In this document: positions 29,507 through 35,787 of the stretch, piece after piece | How the letters are laid out: each line of letters opens with the position of its first letter | Position numbering within the stretch: position 1 is the first letter of the stretch | Virus record (IMG/VR): IMGVR_UViG_3300024054_000039 | Location: 1-35,787 of that record | Direction: 5' to 3' (one strand) | Length of the DNA stretch: 35,787 nucleotides | Origin: a virus | The notes under the pieces: model-generated | Databases searched by the model: none | Told to the model about the DNA's origin: nothing | What the model saw: the letters and a program-made list of their open reading frames with translations, nothing else | Program-made: the position numbers and the translations under genes

Positions 29507-29904
29507 TTGATAACCAACTCGGCATAACGTATGAAACCGTTGTCGGCTGGCATTACGCCCCAGCGGGCGGGCACGGCCTGTACTTCTATCACTAAACCGC
29601 CTAGCGTGTAGTCGTTGTCAAAAGCGTCCGTAATTGCGTCGATAGCACTTGCCAGTATATCAATGCTGCTACCCTGCCCCGCACTTTCCATTTCTTGATG
29701 TACAATGACCCGAAAAACATAGCTTCGCATATTTTCCTGACTGGTTGAGAAATCGCTATCCATATCAGTCGGTTCAAAAGTAGCAGTTGGGTAACCTTCA
29801 AACGTAGTTCGGTGTTCGTCATAAACAAATGCCAGCGGCTTGCCTGTACCAGCCAAACCTTCCAGCTTACTTTTTATACTCGCTTTTATTGTTGTCCAAT
29901 TCAT
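29479..29904 (-). CDS. Tail terminator / head-tail joining protein
   Basis: 141 aa. The pattern KLEGLAGTGKPLAFVYDEHRTTFEGYPTATFEPTD, then RSYVFRVIVHQEM..., matches the lambda gpU/minor tail-terminator fold, a small alpha/beta ring that caps the tail. It overlaps the tail-completion gene by 4 bases and lies just before the tube genes. Assignment from order and pattern. Confidence 0.75.
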   Translation of the reverse strand: MNWTTIKASIKSKLEGLAGTGKPLAFVYDEHRTTFEGYPTATFEPTDMDSDFSTSQENMRSYVFRVIVHQEMESAGQGSSIDILASAIDAITDAFDNDYTLGGLVIEVQAVPARWGVMPADNGFIRYAELVINCQVLYQLL

Positions 29905-30374
29905 AAACTTTTAACAATGTTGGTTAATGCTTCCTCGAATATCTTGTCAATCCTTGCGTTGTTGTCGTCGATTGCTTTTGCCATATACGGTTTCGACTTG
30001 ACACCAGACTTGGAAATCTTGCGGGCTATCAAGAAAGCGATTTGTTTTACCTGCTTTTCGTTCTTTACACCGAATTTACGCCTGACCCAACCTTCCAGTG
30101 CCGAACTCGGCGGGAAGTGGGCGGCCTGACCTTCATGAACCGCTGCCGCATACTCTGTGTCAGATTTGACGCTGCCCCACCAATCGCCAAAGTTGACCTT
30201 CGTTTTACCCCGTAAGTTTCCCGTATCAATCGGGGCGTTCTTTATACTGTCACCCTGTAAAATAATTACCGTCCTCCTGATTGCCGTGTTTGAGTACTGC
30301 CGTGCCACCTCGGGGTATTTCCTTGATATTTCAACGAACTCGTCCCAATTTTTCACTGTTATACTCAACTTCAT
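29901..30374 (-). CDS. HK97 gp10-like tail completion protein
   Basis: 157 aa. Helical N-terminus, then the hallmark KNAPIDTGNLRGKTKVNFGDWWGSVKSDTEYAAAVHEGQAAHFPP, which defines the gp10/HK97 family (APxDTGxLR...YAxxVExG). It forms part of the head-tail interface. Overlaps its 3' neighbour by 4 bases and is spaced 1 base from the upstream gene. Confidence 0.9.
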   Translation of the reverse strand: MKLSITVKNWDEFVEISRKYPEVARQYSNTAIRRTVIILQGDSIKNAPIDTGNLRGKTKVNFGDWWGSVKSDTEYAAAVHEGQAAHFPPSSALEGWVRRKFGVKNEKQVKQIAFLIARKISKSGVKSKPYMAKAIDDNNARIDKIFEEALTNIVKSL

Positions 30375-30375
30375 A

Positions 30376-30681
30376 TCAAGATTTTATCCCTTTTATTAAA
30401 ATCAACCGCTTATAGCTAATCCCCCTCAATTCGTGTAGTCCTACACCCTTCACGTCGTAGTCCTCACTATTAATCGTCAGCCTGTCCGTTGCCTTAATAT
30501 CGACTTCACCGTCAACCACCAGCAGGAAGCCTTGCCCAATCTGTATGCTGTTTATCATTGCCATTTCGTCCGACATCGGCTTAAAAAATCCAAATCCGCT
30601 ACCGTATGATGAATACGTGGACTTCCCCGAGGCAATCGTCAATCTTTTGGTTGTATATTCCGTTGTGAAAGCTCCACGCAT
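30376..30681 (-). CDS. Head closure / stopper-like protein
   Basis: 101 aa, beta-rich. FFKPMSDEMAMINSIQIGQGFLLVVDGEVDIKATDRLTINSEDYDVKGV has the pattern of SPP1 gp16-type stoppers, in which a central ...DRLxIxGxxYxVxGV strand pair is conserved. It sits between the connector and gp10-like genes as expected. Start context CTAAAATATG. Confidence 0.78.
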   Translation of the reverse strand: MRGAFTTEYTTKRLTIASGKSTYSSYGSGFGFFKPMSDEMAMINSIQIGQGFLLVVDGEVDIKATDRLTINSEDYDVKGVGLHELRGISYKRLILIKGIKS

Positions 30682-30684
30682 ATT

Positions 30685-31272
30685 TTAGTAAATTATTTTT
30701 TGATATTTTGAAATTATTATTTTCTGTTCGGCGGTCATTTCTTTTTCATAGCTGACGCTCGCCCCGTCTATACTCTCGCTCGAAAACCCCTCTGATTTTC
30801 TCTTTGTGAATATCTTGCTGACGATCTGCTCTGCGACTATTGAAATGTCGTAAGGCAACGTGTGGTTAGCTGGCGTCGCAAAATCTATAACGTATCCTGC
30901 GACATAAGTAACCTTGATATTCCTAAATCCGATTGGCATTCCAGCCTCGAAGAATATGCAATTATTTCGGGCGTCTAACACATAGTAATTGACGTCAAAC
31001 GCCGTCCAAATTGGGACAGCGGGACTGCCCGAATTGTAGTAAACAGAAGTCAATGCGGTAATTGGAAATTGGTTTAGGAATAAAAACCTGCTATCTGCGC
31101 CGTCGTAAATCTCGTCGGCATAGGTCGCAGATTTGAATTGCCTGTTGCAAATACCCTCAAAGAAAGCTGATACTCCGTTAATGATATTATCAATCACGGT
31201 ATCGTGAGTAGTCCCGCTCAACCCGAGCAGGCTCTTTACTCTATCCTTAGTTGTAAGTTGAGTTTGAGCCAT
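30685..31272 (-). CDS. Head-tail connector (gp6-like)
   Basis: 195 aa. The N-terminal LTTKDRVKSLLGLSGTTHDTVIDNIINGVSAFFEGICNRQFKSATYADEIYDG is the classical HK97 gp6 / SPP1 gp15 adaptor helical domain, and the C-terminal helices (YDISIVAEQIVSKIFTKRKSEGF) complete it. It binds the portal after packaging and forms the surface for the stopper and tail. Confidence 0.88.
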   Translation of the reverse strand: MAQTQLTTKDRVKSLLGLSGTTHDTVIDNIINGVSAFFEGICNRQFKSATYADEIYDGADSRFLFLNQFPITALTSVYYNSGSPAVPIWTAFDVNYYVLDARNNCIFFEAGMPIGFRNIKVTYVAGYVIDFATPANHTLPYDISIVAEQIVSKIFTKRKSEGFSSESIDGASVSYEKEMTAEQKIIISKYQKIIY

Positions 31273-31277
31273 ATAAT

Positions 31278-31508
31278 TTATTCTTCGTCTTTTTTGTTTA
31301 CCTTTTGGACATAGTCCTTGCCAAAAGCTTTGGCTGCATCCATGTCCATTTCTACAATATCGGCAGGGATAGTCTTGTCGCCAACCTTGCGAGCTGGGTA
31401 ATACTGTCCGCCATTATAGCCGATAGATTGCAAAACCTTGAAAAAAGCCTTTCCGCCTTCATTTTTGGTTTCATGCGCGTTTTCAGCACCTTTGTTTTCG
31501 TTAGCCAT
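31278..31508 (-). CDS. Small hypothetical head-region protein
   Basis: 76 aa with a charged Asn/Glu-rich N-terminus, a beta segment (FFKVLQSIGYNGGQYYPARKVG) and a helical Lys tail. It lies between the major capsid protein and the connector, where small decoration or cement proteins are often encoded. No match recognised. Confidence 0.55.
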   Translation of the reverse strand: MANENKGAENAHETKNEGGKAFFKVLQSIGYNGGQYYPARKVGDKTIPADIVEMDMDAAKAFGKDYVQKVNKKDEE

Positions 31509-31509
31509 A

Positions 31510-31599
31510 AAATTACAGTTAATTTATTAGTCGTGGTGTCAAAGCACCGTGCGGGGGATCTTTATTTAATGGGAAAAACCCCCCAAGAAAACCGTTAAA
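31510..31599 (-). other. Stem-loop-containing spacer after the capsid gene
   Basis: This 90-nt spacer has on the minus strand a run of six G's (GGGGGGTTTTTCCC), a later CCCCCG run and a small hairpin CGGTG/CACC(A)CG. A GGGGG/CCCCC pairing with a long loop is possible. The location suggests an attenuator or RNA-stability element that favours capsid protein expression. No ORF is present. Confidence 0.4.
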
Positions 31600-32802
31600 C
31601 TAAGCTGCAGCTGTTTTCAAGCAAGAGAACGCAGTCGGCAAGCCCACAGTAAGAGCGATACGCTCTGTAACACGGACGGCAGATGAATTCTGCTCAAATA
31701 CCTTGTCAGTCCCGACAGTAGCGCTGTCAGAAGTGGCCAGGGTGATTTGCCTTCTATCACCTAACAATAAGTATTTCAAATTGCCGAAGATGATAAACTT
31801 GGTCGAAACAGCGGTTACGCTAGGCATTTTTTCCGACAGATATACCGGGTAACCCCAAATATAACCGACAACGCCAGTCGCAGCAATACCGTTCTGGGTA
31901 ATAACTGGATTAGCGGTAACAGCGATAAGCTGTGAATTTTCCCTAAGCAACTGTGCGATAGCCCAAACAGCTCTGTGCATAATGAAACCAGCACCACCTA
32001 AAGCCAACGGCTTAATCTGGGCAATCAAATTGCGTAGGTTATCAACTGTAACATCAGAGAAGGCTACCTTGGTCGCAGCCATAGTAATTGTAGTAACATT
32101 GCTGTCGCCCAAAATACCAGTGAAGGGTGAGCCAGTTCCAACCAAGCCCTGCTTGTCTTCCTCGCCAGCCATTGCTTCGCCGAAAAGTTCCATAAGAACG
32201 CCGCTGATTTCTGGGTTGCTGTCTTCCAACAGTTCGTTAGAAATTACGGTTAAACCTACGCAAGTCTTCGCTAAAAGCTGTGCATTTCCGAATACTGGGT
32301 CGCTAGCAGTTCCCGCAGTATTTTCACCAGGCCAGTAAACTGTAACGCTGGTGGTCAAGCGAGGAATGTTGCGAGTGTCGCTTGACATAGGAATTCGGCG
32401 AGCGTATTTACGCACCAAGCCAAAATCCTCTGCAATTCTCAACAGTTCTGCTGAAAATTCGTCTGGCACTAAGAAACCACCTGCGGTAGTTGTGCCTTCG
32501 ACCAGAGCCTTAGAGTGGATAGCTCCGATTAACTTGCGATTTTTGGTCGCAACAGCGTTGATAAATTTCATTATCTTGGCTGCACCCTCCAACTTAGACG
32601 GATCTTCCTCGTCATTACCGCCATTGCCCTCGCCCTCGTCTTCTGGGTCAAGAATGTTTTTGCGGTTGACTTTTTGCTCCTTAACAAAGCCAGCTTCTTT
32701 CATATAAGCCTCTACGCCGTCCTTAATCATTTCGGGCATAGCGGTTTTTAGAACATCGCCTACGACTTCGCCAAGAGCTGCTTTTAATGCTTCTTTGTCC
32801 AT
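31600..32802 (-). CDS. Major capsid protein (HK97 fold)
   Basis: 400 aa. The N-terminal 100 residues are a charged helical delta domain (scaffold, probably cleaved by the protease). The capsid core begins near STxGGFLVPDEFSAELL-like TTTAGGFLVPDEF and continues with PMSSDTRNIPRLTT, WPGEN, ELLEDSNPEIS and GTGSPFTGIL, all features of HK97-type MCPs. Gene order protease-MCP-connector is canonical. Maturation cleavage is inferred. Confidence 0.95.
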   Translation of the reverse strand: MDKEALKAALGEVVGDVLKTAMPEMIKDGVEAYMKEAGFVKEQKVNRKNILDPEDEGEGNGGNDEEDPSKLEGAAKIMKFINAVATKNRKLIGAIHSKALVEGTTTAGGFLVPDEFSAELLRIAEDFGLVRKYARRIPMSSDTRNIPRLTTSVTVYWPGENTAGTASDPVFGNAQLLAKTCVGLTVISNELLEDSNPEISGVLMELFGEAMAGEEDKQGLVGTGSPFTGILGDSNVTTITMAATKVAFSDVTVDNLRNLIAQIKPLALGGAGFIMHRAVWAIAQLLRENSQLIAVTANPVITQNGIAATGVVGYIWGYPVYLSEKMPSVTAVSTKFIIFGNLKYLLLGDRRQITLATSDSATVGTDKVFEQNSSAVRVTERIALTVGLPTAFSCLKTAAA

Positions 32803-32820
32803 ATAATTACTCTTAGTTAA

Positions 32821-33681
32821 TTATTTTTTTATTTTTTTTATATCACGCAACGCTTCACTTGCGAACTTCGCAAGGTCTTGCAATACTTCCTTTTTATCGG
32901 ATAAATACGCAAGTGTAGCGTCGTCAAAGGTTTTGGCTCGACCCTCGTCATTCTCGCCCTCGCTCTCGTCTTTTTTTTCGACCGAGCTATCGGCTTTTGA
33001 CTGTCCTAACCTCTGGCTGATTTCATAAAATTTACGGGAAATTCTTTCGTTCAGCTTTAATTCGACCTTATCAATTTTGCTATCTAATTTAATTGCTATT
33101 TTTTCCAAACGCTCTACCTTTTCCTCGATTGTCTTGCCATCGCCCTCAAATAATTTTCTGTCAAAGCCCTTTGCCGTCAAAAGCGTCAACGCCTCTGGGT
33201 TGGCTGGGACTGGGACGAACGAAAGCTCAAGCAATTCGACTGACTTCCAAATCCAAACGTCTTTATTGTTAATGCGGGCTGTTTCCCAAGCCAAACCGAT
33301 AAATCCGACCGATACGGTCTTCACATACCCCCGCTTGTAAAGCTGAAATACTTGCTCGGCTACTGGGTTTGCCTCTGCTGGGGCGAATTTCCCCTCTACG
33401 ACTAAATTACCGCCCTCCAAATAAACCTTTGTCGCCATACCAATCGGCAACGCTCGGCTGTCGTGAGCCCAAAGGATAACTGGATTTTTCAAATAATTAG
33501 CCAACTCCCAACCGCTTTGGTCGATAATCTCATTATCACGGTCGATACTCGAAGTCGAGGCAATAACCTTAAACGATCTATCGTCGCCTTGGGCTTTGAT
33601 AATCGCCATTACTTCTTGAAATTTTTTCTCGGTTAGCTGTGATTTTATTTTATCGGCTAACTCGGTTTTGATTTTAAGCAT
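32821..33681 (-). CDS. Prohead protease (S78/U35 family)
   Basis: 286 aa. Residues 30-170 form the protease domain: FKVIASTSSIDRDNEIID, NPVILWAHDS (His73), VKTVSVGF (Ser124) and a following ELSFVPVPANPEAL signature. The C-terminal region (about 180-286) is a charged coiled coil, possibly a scaffold. Such enzymes process the capsid delta domain after prohead assembly. Upstream of the MCP gene as usual. Confidence 0.95.
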   Translation of the reverse strand: MLKIKTELADKIKSQLTEKKFQEVMAIIKAQGDDRSFKVIASTSSIDRDNEIIDQSGWELANYLKNPVILWAHDSRALPIGMATKVYLEGGNLVVEGKFAPAEANPVAEQVFQLYKRGYVKTVSVGFIGLAWETARINNKDVWIWKSVELLELSFVPVPANPEALTLLTAKGFDRKLFEGDGKTIEEKVERLEKIAIKLDSKIDKVELKLNERISRKFYEISQRLGQSKADSSVEKKDESEGENDEGRAKTFDDATLAYLSDKKEVLQDLAKFASEALRDIKKIKK

Positions 33682-33704
33682 ATTATTGTTTTTTATGTGA
33701 ATAG

Positions 33705-33965
33705 TTAATTATCTATTTTCCGCTCGCCAGTCAAAAACTTTAGCGTCGCCTCTATCCCCGCTAGTCGTTCTTTTATCTCGAGAAACACTGGGTTGATATT
33801 TGACTGCTCGTTCTCTATTTTTTCAAATCTTTTTCTGCAACTGCTTGCGTCGCACTCTGGTCTTTCCTCAACTTTTTTAATTCTGCTTAGTATGCTATTG
33901 AAGATGAAACCGTATGCGGTTAATACTAGTCCAATAAGCACGGATACCAATGTTTCTTGAGACAT
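33705..33965 (-). CDS. Small membrane coiled-coil protein (possible holin/antiholin)
   Basis: 86 aa starting at MSQET (33965), which has the best start context (AATAAAAATATG) and avoids overlap with the small upstream ORF. A hydrophobic helix (VSVLIGLVLTAYGFIFNSIL, 7-26) is followed by a coiled coil with CDASSC in its first part. XhlA-like phage membrane proteins share the pattern helix plus coiled coil. It lies in a group of four small genes with membrane segments, probably the lysis region. Confidence 0.6.
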   Translation of the reverse strand: MSQETLVSVLIGLVLTAYGFIFNSILSRIKKVEERPECDASSCRKRFEKIENEQSNINPVFLEIKERLAGIEATLKFLTGERKIDN

Positions 33966-33969
33966 ATTT

Positions 33970-34065
33970 TTATTTTTGTGTGAAATAAATCTCATACAAA
34001 GCCCCTATTATAATAATATCGGCGAAAAGGCTAAAGATTATAAAAATCCATTTCAACAACTTCAT
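33970..34065 (-). CDS. 31-residue single-span membrane protein
   Basis: The frame from ATG 34065 to TAA 33970 encodes MKLLKWIFIIFSLFADIII..., a single hydrophobic helix followed by a short polar end. ATTAAAATATG precedes the start. It lies between two small membrane protein genes, 4 bases from each. Candidate lysis accessory protein. Confidence 0.6.
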   Translation of the reverse strand: MKLLKWIFIIFSLFADIIIIGALYEIYFTQK

Positions 34066-34068
34066 ATT

Positions 34069-34275
34069 TTAATAATTAGGTTTTGATTTTTCAATCCCAG
34101 CTCTCAACGTTATCACGCTTAACCCCTCTAAAATCAATTTATTGTCATTATGAGAATACCCGACAATCATCATCGCAATACCAACTATATAAGCCTTTTT
34201 CCCGGAGAGAAAATTTGCTGCCGCAATTGTCCAGCTTTCTGCAATACATATTAAATTTATAATTTTATCTGACAT
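34069..34275 (-). CDS. Holin-like small membrane protein
   Basis: 68 aa. The second half, GKKAYIVGIAMMIVGYSHNDNKLILEGLSVITLRAGIEKS, has a membrane helix, a short loop and a second amphipathic hydrophobic segment ending in a charged tail. This is common in small phage holins with the L...GL..I.LR.(A/G)I.K ending. It is the most likely holin here, though the endolysin candidate is in the distant early region. Confidence 0.65.
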   Translation of the reverse strand: MSDKIINLICIAESWTIAAANFLSGKKAYIVGIAMMIVGYSHNDNKLILEGLSVITLRAGIEKSKPNY

Positions 34276-34321
34276 ATTTTTTGTTTATTGCTTAATTGTT
34301 TTGTTAATTATTAGCAAAATT

Positions 34322-34540
34322 CTACTTAAATATCTCTTTATCGTCCTCGTCCTTAAAGCTATTGTAACAGTGGTATGGATTACGGAACAGCCAGTTAACA
34401 AACTTTTCGGCCCAGGTCCCTCGGTAGTTTTTGTAAAGCCGAGTAGATATACACTCATCAGGTGACCCAAACAAAAAAGTGTTGGCTAGCTGATCTAATG
34501 AAATAAGGATATTTTTGATGTATTTAACGAATAGTGCCAT
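34322..34540 (-). CDS. Small conserved phage protein near the holin
   Basis: 72 aa. The sequence contains SLDQLANTFLFGSPDECISTRLYKNYRG, then NWLFRNPYHCYNSFKDEDD, a pattern found in small proteins beside phage lysis genes: a D/E-rich turn (G.PDE..S.R) followed by an HC pair. The function of the family is not known to me. A start two codons earlier is possible but not preferred. Confidence 0.6.
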   Translation of the reverse strand: MALFVKYIKNILISLDQLANTFLFGSPDECISTRLYKNYRGTWAEKFVNWLFRNPYHCYNSFKDEDDKEIFK

Positions 34541-34549
34541 ATATTAAAA

Positions 34550-34825
34550 CTAACTTATCGTTACTCTCCCCACGCTAACACGAGCTTCTTGTTCTATTTG
34601 AGCGTTTAGGTCTGCCTTCTTTTGTTCTATGTAGGCGCTCATAATAGCTTCTCTAAAAACTGCCATAACAAAATCGGTTCGGCTCATCGGATTTGGTCCG
34701 TATATTGCAGCTCCGCTTCCGTCAATATCAATGACTGTTTGTTCTTGATAGCCGTTTCTTCTTGAGATTTTTTCAATCACATCAACAACTATTTCGTTTG
34801 GTATGTCCACTATAAATTGTGCCAT
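34550..34825 (-). CDS. Small hypothetical protein after the spike gene
   Basis: 91 aa after AATAATATG. Residues 1-45 are alpha/beta (MAQFIVDIPNEIVVDVIEKISRRNGYQ), followed by a beta segment and a long charged helix (KKADLNAQIEQEARVSVG). It begins 21 bases after the spike stop. Possibly a spike chaperone, by position only. Confidence 0.55.
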   Translation of the reverse strand: MAQFIVDIPNEIVVDVIEKISRRNGYQEQTVIDIDGSGAAIYGPNPMSRTDFVMAVFREAIMSAYIEQKKADLNAQIEQEARVSVGRVTIS

Positions 34826-34846
34826 ATTATTATTTGAAATTATTGA

Positions 34847-35787
34847 TTAAATGTCTGTTCCGCCGGCTTGTTGTGTTGCTGGATTTCTTGAACCTGAGGT
34901 GTTAGTTTGAGCGGTGTAGGCCACTCCAGTCTCCCACGCTTGAAACCTCGAAGATGTTCCGCCACCATACAAAACCCAATATGTCGCCCACGATGCCCCC
35001 GTTATTGGTCGGTTTGTTGCTCCTGAGGTGTGGGCTAGTATGCACTGGTAGGTTTGATTATCTGTTCCTAGCACGACAGCGCCGTTGGCAACTCCAACTG
35101 TAGTGTCACTATTCGAGTTCACCGAACCTGACGCCATGTCTATTCCATAAGTGCCATTGCCCCTCTTTATTCCCTTGCTTACTCCGAACCCTGATATTTC
35201 CACCCACGCATTGCCATCAGCGCCTATTCCAGAGAGGCTATTGTTTGTACATGCACATCCAAGGTCATATATCTTCGCCCCGCCTCTGGCCCGTATTCCT
35301 CTTCCAGCATTACCGTTAAATTGGCAGTTATTCACCCGAACAGTTCCCGAAGAAACGTTCAGGCCGTTTTGCGATGATGAATAACCATAACAACCATAAA
35401 GTTCAAGATACCCGTCTATTCCTACATCGAAAGCATTGGCGTTGGCTTTTGCTTTACATGCCTGGACCTCGGCAAATCCGCCATTACTGACATGTATTCC
35501 AAAATTTCCAGTGGTTGCTAACATGTGCAGATATTGAATGCTAATGTTCTTTTGTCCAGAAACTACGTTGATTGTTCCAGCCGAAGTGTTTTGCCCGGGG
35601 CAGCCGTTCTGTTCTATTGTTGTATTCCAATCCTCAACAACGAACGTTGAACCTGCGGCTGGTATTGTTCCAAAAACCTTTGACGAATCACTTCTGCTAT
35701 AATTACTTCTCATATCAACAATTCCGCCGACAAGCGTTGTGTTTGTATTCCAAATAAGCATGAACCTATCAATCCCAGTTCCTCCCG
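34847..35787 (-). CDS. Tail spike/fibre, C-terminal part (beta-helix; joins 1-1109)
   Basis: In-frame continuation of the gene that starts at 1109, up to the stop at 34847 (joined protein about 622 aa). The sequence shows short strand-turn repeats with regularly spaced Gly, Asn and small hydrophobics, typical of right-handed parallel beta-helices found in phage tailspikes and pectate-lyase-like folds. The last 80 or so residues contain YQCILAHTSG, an RPxTGxxW...YW pattern and a W..G..Y motif, seen in small carbohydrate-binding modules at the ends of phage tail proteins. Depolymerase activity is possible but no catalytic residues could be assigned. The internal ATG at 35761 is not the true start. 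Confidence 0.85.
   Translation of the reverse strand, partial: GGTGIDRFMLIWNTNTTLVGGIVDMRSNYSRSDSSKVFGTIPAAGSTFVVEDWNTTIEQNGCPGQNTSAGTINVVSGQKNISIQYLHMLATTGNFGIHVSNGGFAEVQACKAKANANAFDVGIDGYLELYGCYGYSSSQNGLNVSSGTVRVNNCQFNGNAGRGIRARGGAKIYDLGCACTNNSLSGIGADGNAWVEISGFGVSKGIKRGNGTYGIDMASGSVNSNSDTTVGVANGAVVLGTDNQTYQCILAHTSGATNRPITGASWATYWVLYGGGTSSRFQAWETGVAYTAQTNTSGSRNPATQQAGGTDI
35607..35787. repeat. Terminal direct repeat, right copy
   Basis: Right copy of the repeat at 1-181, with C at 35706 where the left copy has T at 100. On the minus strand this changes one spike codon (AGT Ser here, AAT Asn in the left copy), about residue 337 of the joined protein. The mismatch suggests population variation or a sequencing error rather than divergence of two functional repeats. 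Confidence 0.95.

Noticed and set aside
31982-32338. Plus-strand open frames of more than 100 codons opposite the capsid and portal genes
   Set aside because: They lie antisense to strongly conserved structural genes and have no promoter, start signal or neighbouring plus-strand gene.
1-35787. Alternative genetic code (TGA or TAG reassigned)
   Set aside because: All three stop codons end well-supported genes in tight overlaps, and conserved proteins run full length without internal stops.

Overview
The window is one essentially complete genome of a tailed double-stranded DNA phage, almost certainly circular or circularly permuted. Bases 1-181 recur at 35607-35787 with a single difference (T at 100, C at 35706), so the unique circle is about 35,606 bp and one tail-spike gene runs across the artificial ends. 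Every supported gene lies on the minus strand, so transcription runs from high to low coordinates and around the junction. The standard bacterial code fits: TGA is a frequent stop in overlapping ATGA junctions. No integrase, DNA polymerase or primase was seen, which suggests a phage that depends on host replication. An HK97-type capsid, a tape measure and a single tail-tube gene with no sheath gene indicate a siphovirus with a long non-contractile tail. The host is unknown. Most genes lack a Shine-Dalgarno sequence and instead start in a TAAAAATATG-like context, while the promoters look like ordinary sigma70 promoters. This would fit an uncultivated bacterial lineage that makes little use of Shine-Dalgarno sites (Bacteroidetes-like or candidate-phylum bacteria are possibilities, not conclusions).

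Layout in transcription order. (1) Early/middle region, about 20.9 kb down to 4.39 kb. An extended -10 promoter at 20866-20894 drives a tightly packed run of small genes (several Cys-rich zinc-ribbon miniproteins), a DUF1351-like coiled-coil protein, an anchored lysozyme-like endolysin, an HNH cassette with its own promoter, a LexA-like winged-helix regulator, a Rad52-like annealing protein with a PD-(D/E)XK exonuclease, a replication initiator-like protein preceded by a structured leader RNA, another HNH nuclease, a degenerate tRNA(CAT), a SAM methyltransferase, an IbrA/IbrB-like PAPS-reductase/ParB pair, a second ParB-like protein and both terminase subunits. (2) A control region at 4172-4383: terminator, strong promoter, structured leader of about 140 nt, second terminator. 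(3) Late region, 4154 through 1/35606 down to 21032: portal-MuF fusion, a repeat-containing structural protein, the tail spike, small lysis-type membrane proteins, prohead protease, major capsid protein, connector/completion proteins, tail terminator, tail tube, frameshifted tail-assembly chaperone, tape measure, hub, glycine-rich fibre and a papain-like cysteine protease, ending at an intrinsic terminator at 20917-20960.

The two most unusual signals are non-coding. One is a leader RNA (about 13350-13468) with a 16-bp helix, a three-way junction and a pseudoknot that competes with a terminator-like outer stem, placed between a promoter and the replication initiator gene. The other is the terminator-promoter-leader-terminator module before the late genes, whose logic resembles lambda pR'-tR'/Q antitermination although no Q homologue is recognised. 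The most interesting protein-level features are the IbrA/IbrB-like cluster, a papain-like protease beside the tail fibres, and a clean -1 slippery site (CCCTTTG) in the tail chaperone gene.
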